Shown here one piece after another: positions 63,851 to 64,000 of a DNA stretch of 64,000 nucleotides. The translations under genes and the position numbers were made by a program. The notes below the pieces were generated by a model. The model was not told where the DNA came from and did no database searches. It saw only the letters and a program-made list of their open reading frames with translations. Numbering within the stretch: position 1 is the stretch's first letter; the number at the start of each line of letters is the position of its first letter. The DNA lies in NCBI RefSeq assembly GCF_001887595.1, contig NZ_CP017480.1, positions 4,678,001-4,742,000 on the forward strand, in the 5' to 3' direction. The stretch is from Luteibacter rhizovicinus DSM 16549 (lineage in GTDB: Bacteria; Pseudomonadota; Gammaproteobacteria; Xanthomonadales; Rhodanobacteraceae).

Positions 63851-64000
63851 ATGATCGCCCTGCAACGGATTGTTCAGAGCTTCCGCCAGCGTAACGACTG
63901 GCAGTCGCGTCGCTCCCCGCGTGTCTACGCTGCCGCCTACGCGGCGCGATGCCTCGTTGCACCGCTCCGCCACCTGCGCTGGCTCGGCCTGCTCCAGAGC
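63851..64000 (+). CDS. Possible 5' end of an unknown gene (cut by window edge)
   Basis: Open frame from ATG to the right edge, 50 codons, beginning MIALQRIVQSFRQRNDWQSRR, basic and helical. No clear ribosome site and no family recognised, so it may not be real. The 96 bases before it contain an AT-rich stretch (63780-63815) that could hold a promoter. Confidence 0.35.
   Translation, partial: MIALQRIVQSFRQRNDWQSRRSPRVYAAAYAARCLVAPLRHLRWLGLLQS

Overview
The window is a GC-rich, gene-dense bacterial chromosome segment. It most resembles a gammaproteobacterium of the order Xanthomonadales, plausibly Rhodanobacteraceae (a Luteibacter- or Dyella-like organism). The inference rests on gene content and order: nuoA-N running towards an initiator tRNA and rimP-nusA-infB, a pilZ-holB-tmk-mltG-pabC-pabB-fab cluster, a Kdo kinase gene (kdkA), a DUF6165 gene and GTAGGAGCCG-type REP sequences. 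Species cannot be fixed from the window alone.

Layout. 1-2912: 5' end of infB, then nusA and rimP, all on the minus strand. 2913-15160: an accessory block of two membrane diguanylate cyclases, a GFA-family protein, an S41 peptidase, a GIY-YIG-like protein, a GlxA-type regulator overlapping an isochorismatase-like hydrolase, a large secreted sedolisin, an unpaired DUF2384 antitoxin-like gene and small membrane or hypothetical genes. 15161-15831: two identical initiator tRNA genes bracketing a small secreted-protein gene. 15832-16620: non-coding, with two inverted copies of a 128-bp element with long terminal inverted repeats. 16621-31331: complete 14-gene complex I operon (nuoA-N, minus strand). 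31600-43509: pilZ, a PIG-L deacetylase, DNA polymerase delta', thymidylate kinase, MltG, folate genes and the fatty-acid set fabF-acpP-fabG-fabD-fabH with rpmF and yceD, all minus strand. 43667-50873: plus-strand maf and a MoxR-DUF58-transglutaminase operon ending with a Slp-like lipoprotein, with a minus-strand ArnT-like glycosyltransferase between. 50915-54247: hinT, recR, ybaB, dnaX, SRP RNA and tRNA-Ser, all minus strand. 54342-64000: MBL hydrolase, kdkA, a GT9 glycosyltransferase, DUF6165, a LysR regulator with a divergent epimerase-like gene, an FAD monooxygenase, an Nramp transporter, an alpha/beta hydrolase and small unknown genes.

Most of the window is housekeeping: respiration, translation, replication, lipid, folate and envelope synthesis. 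The points most worth a second look are the paired inverted-repeat elements downstream of nuo, the duplicated initiator tRNA with an unusual U1/U72 end, the structured leader before rimP, a probable CTG start for fabH, a 20-bp perfect hairpin inside the fab cluster, and a nearly leaderless yceD-rpmF promoter overlaid by a palindrome. No convincing new multi-gene system was found. The inverted-repeat element is the best candidate for something undescribed.
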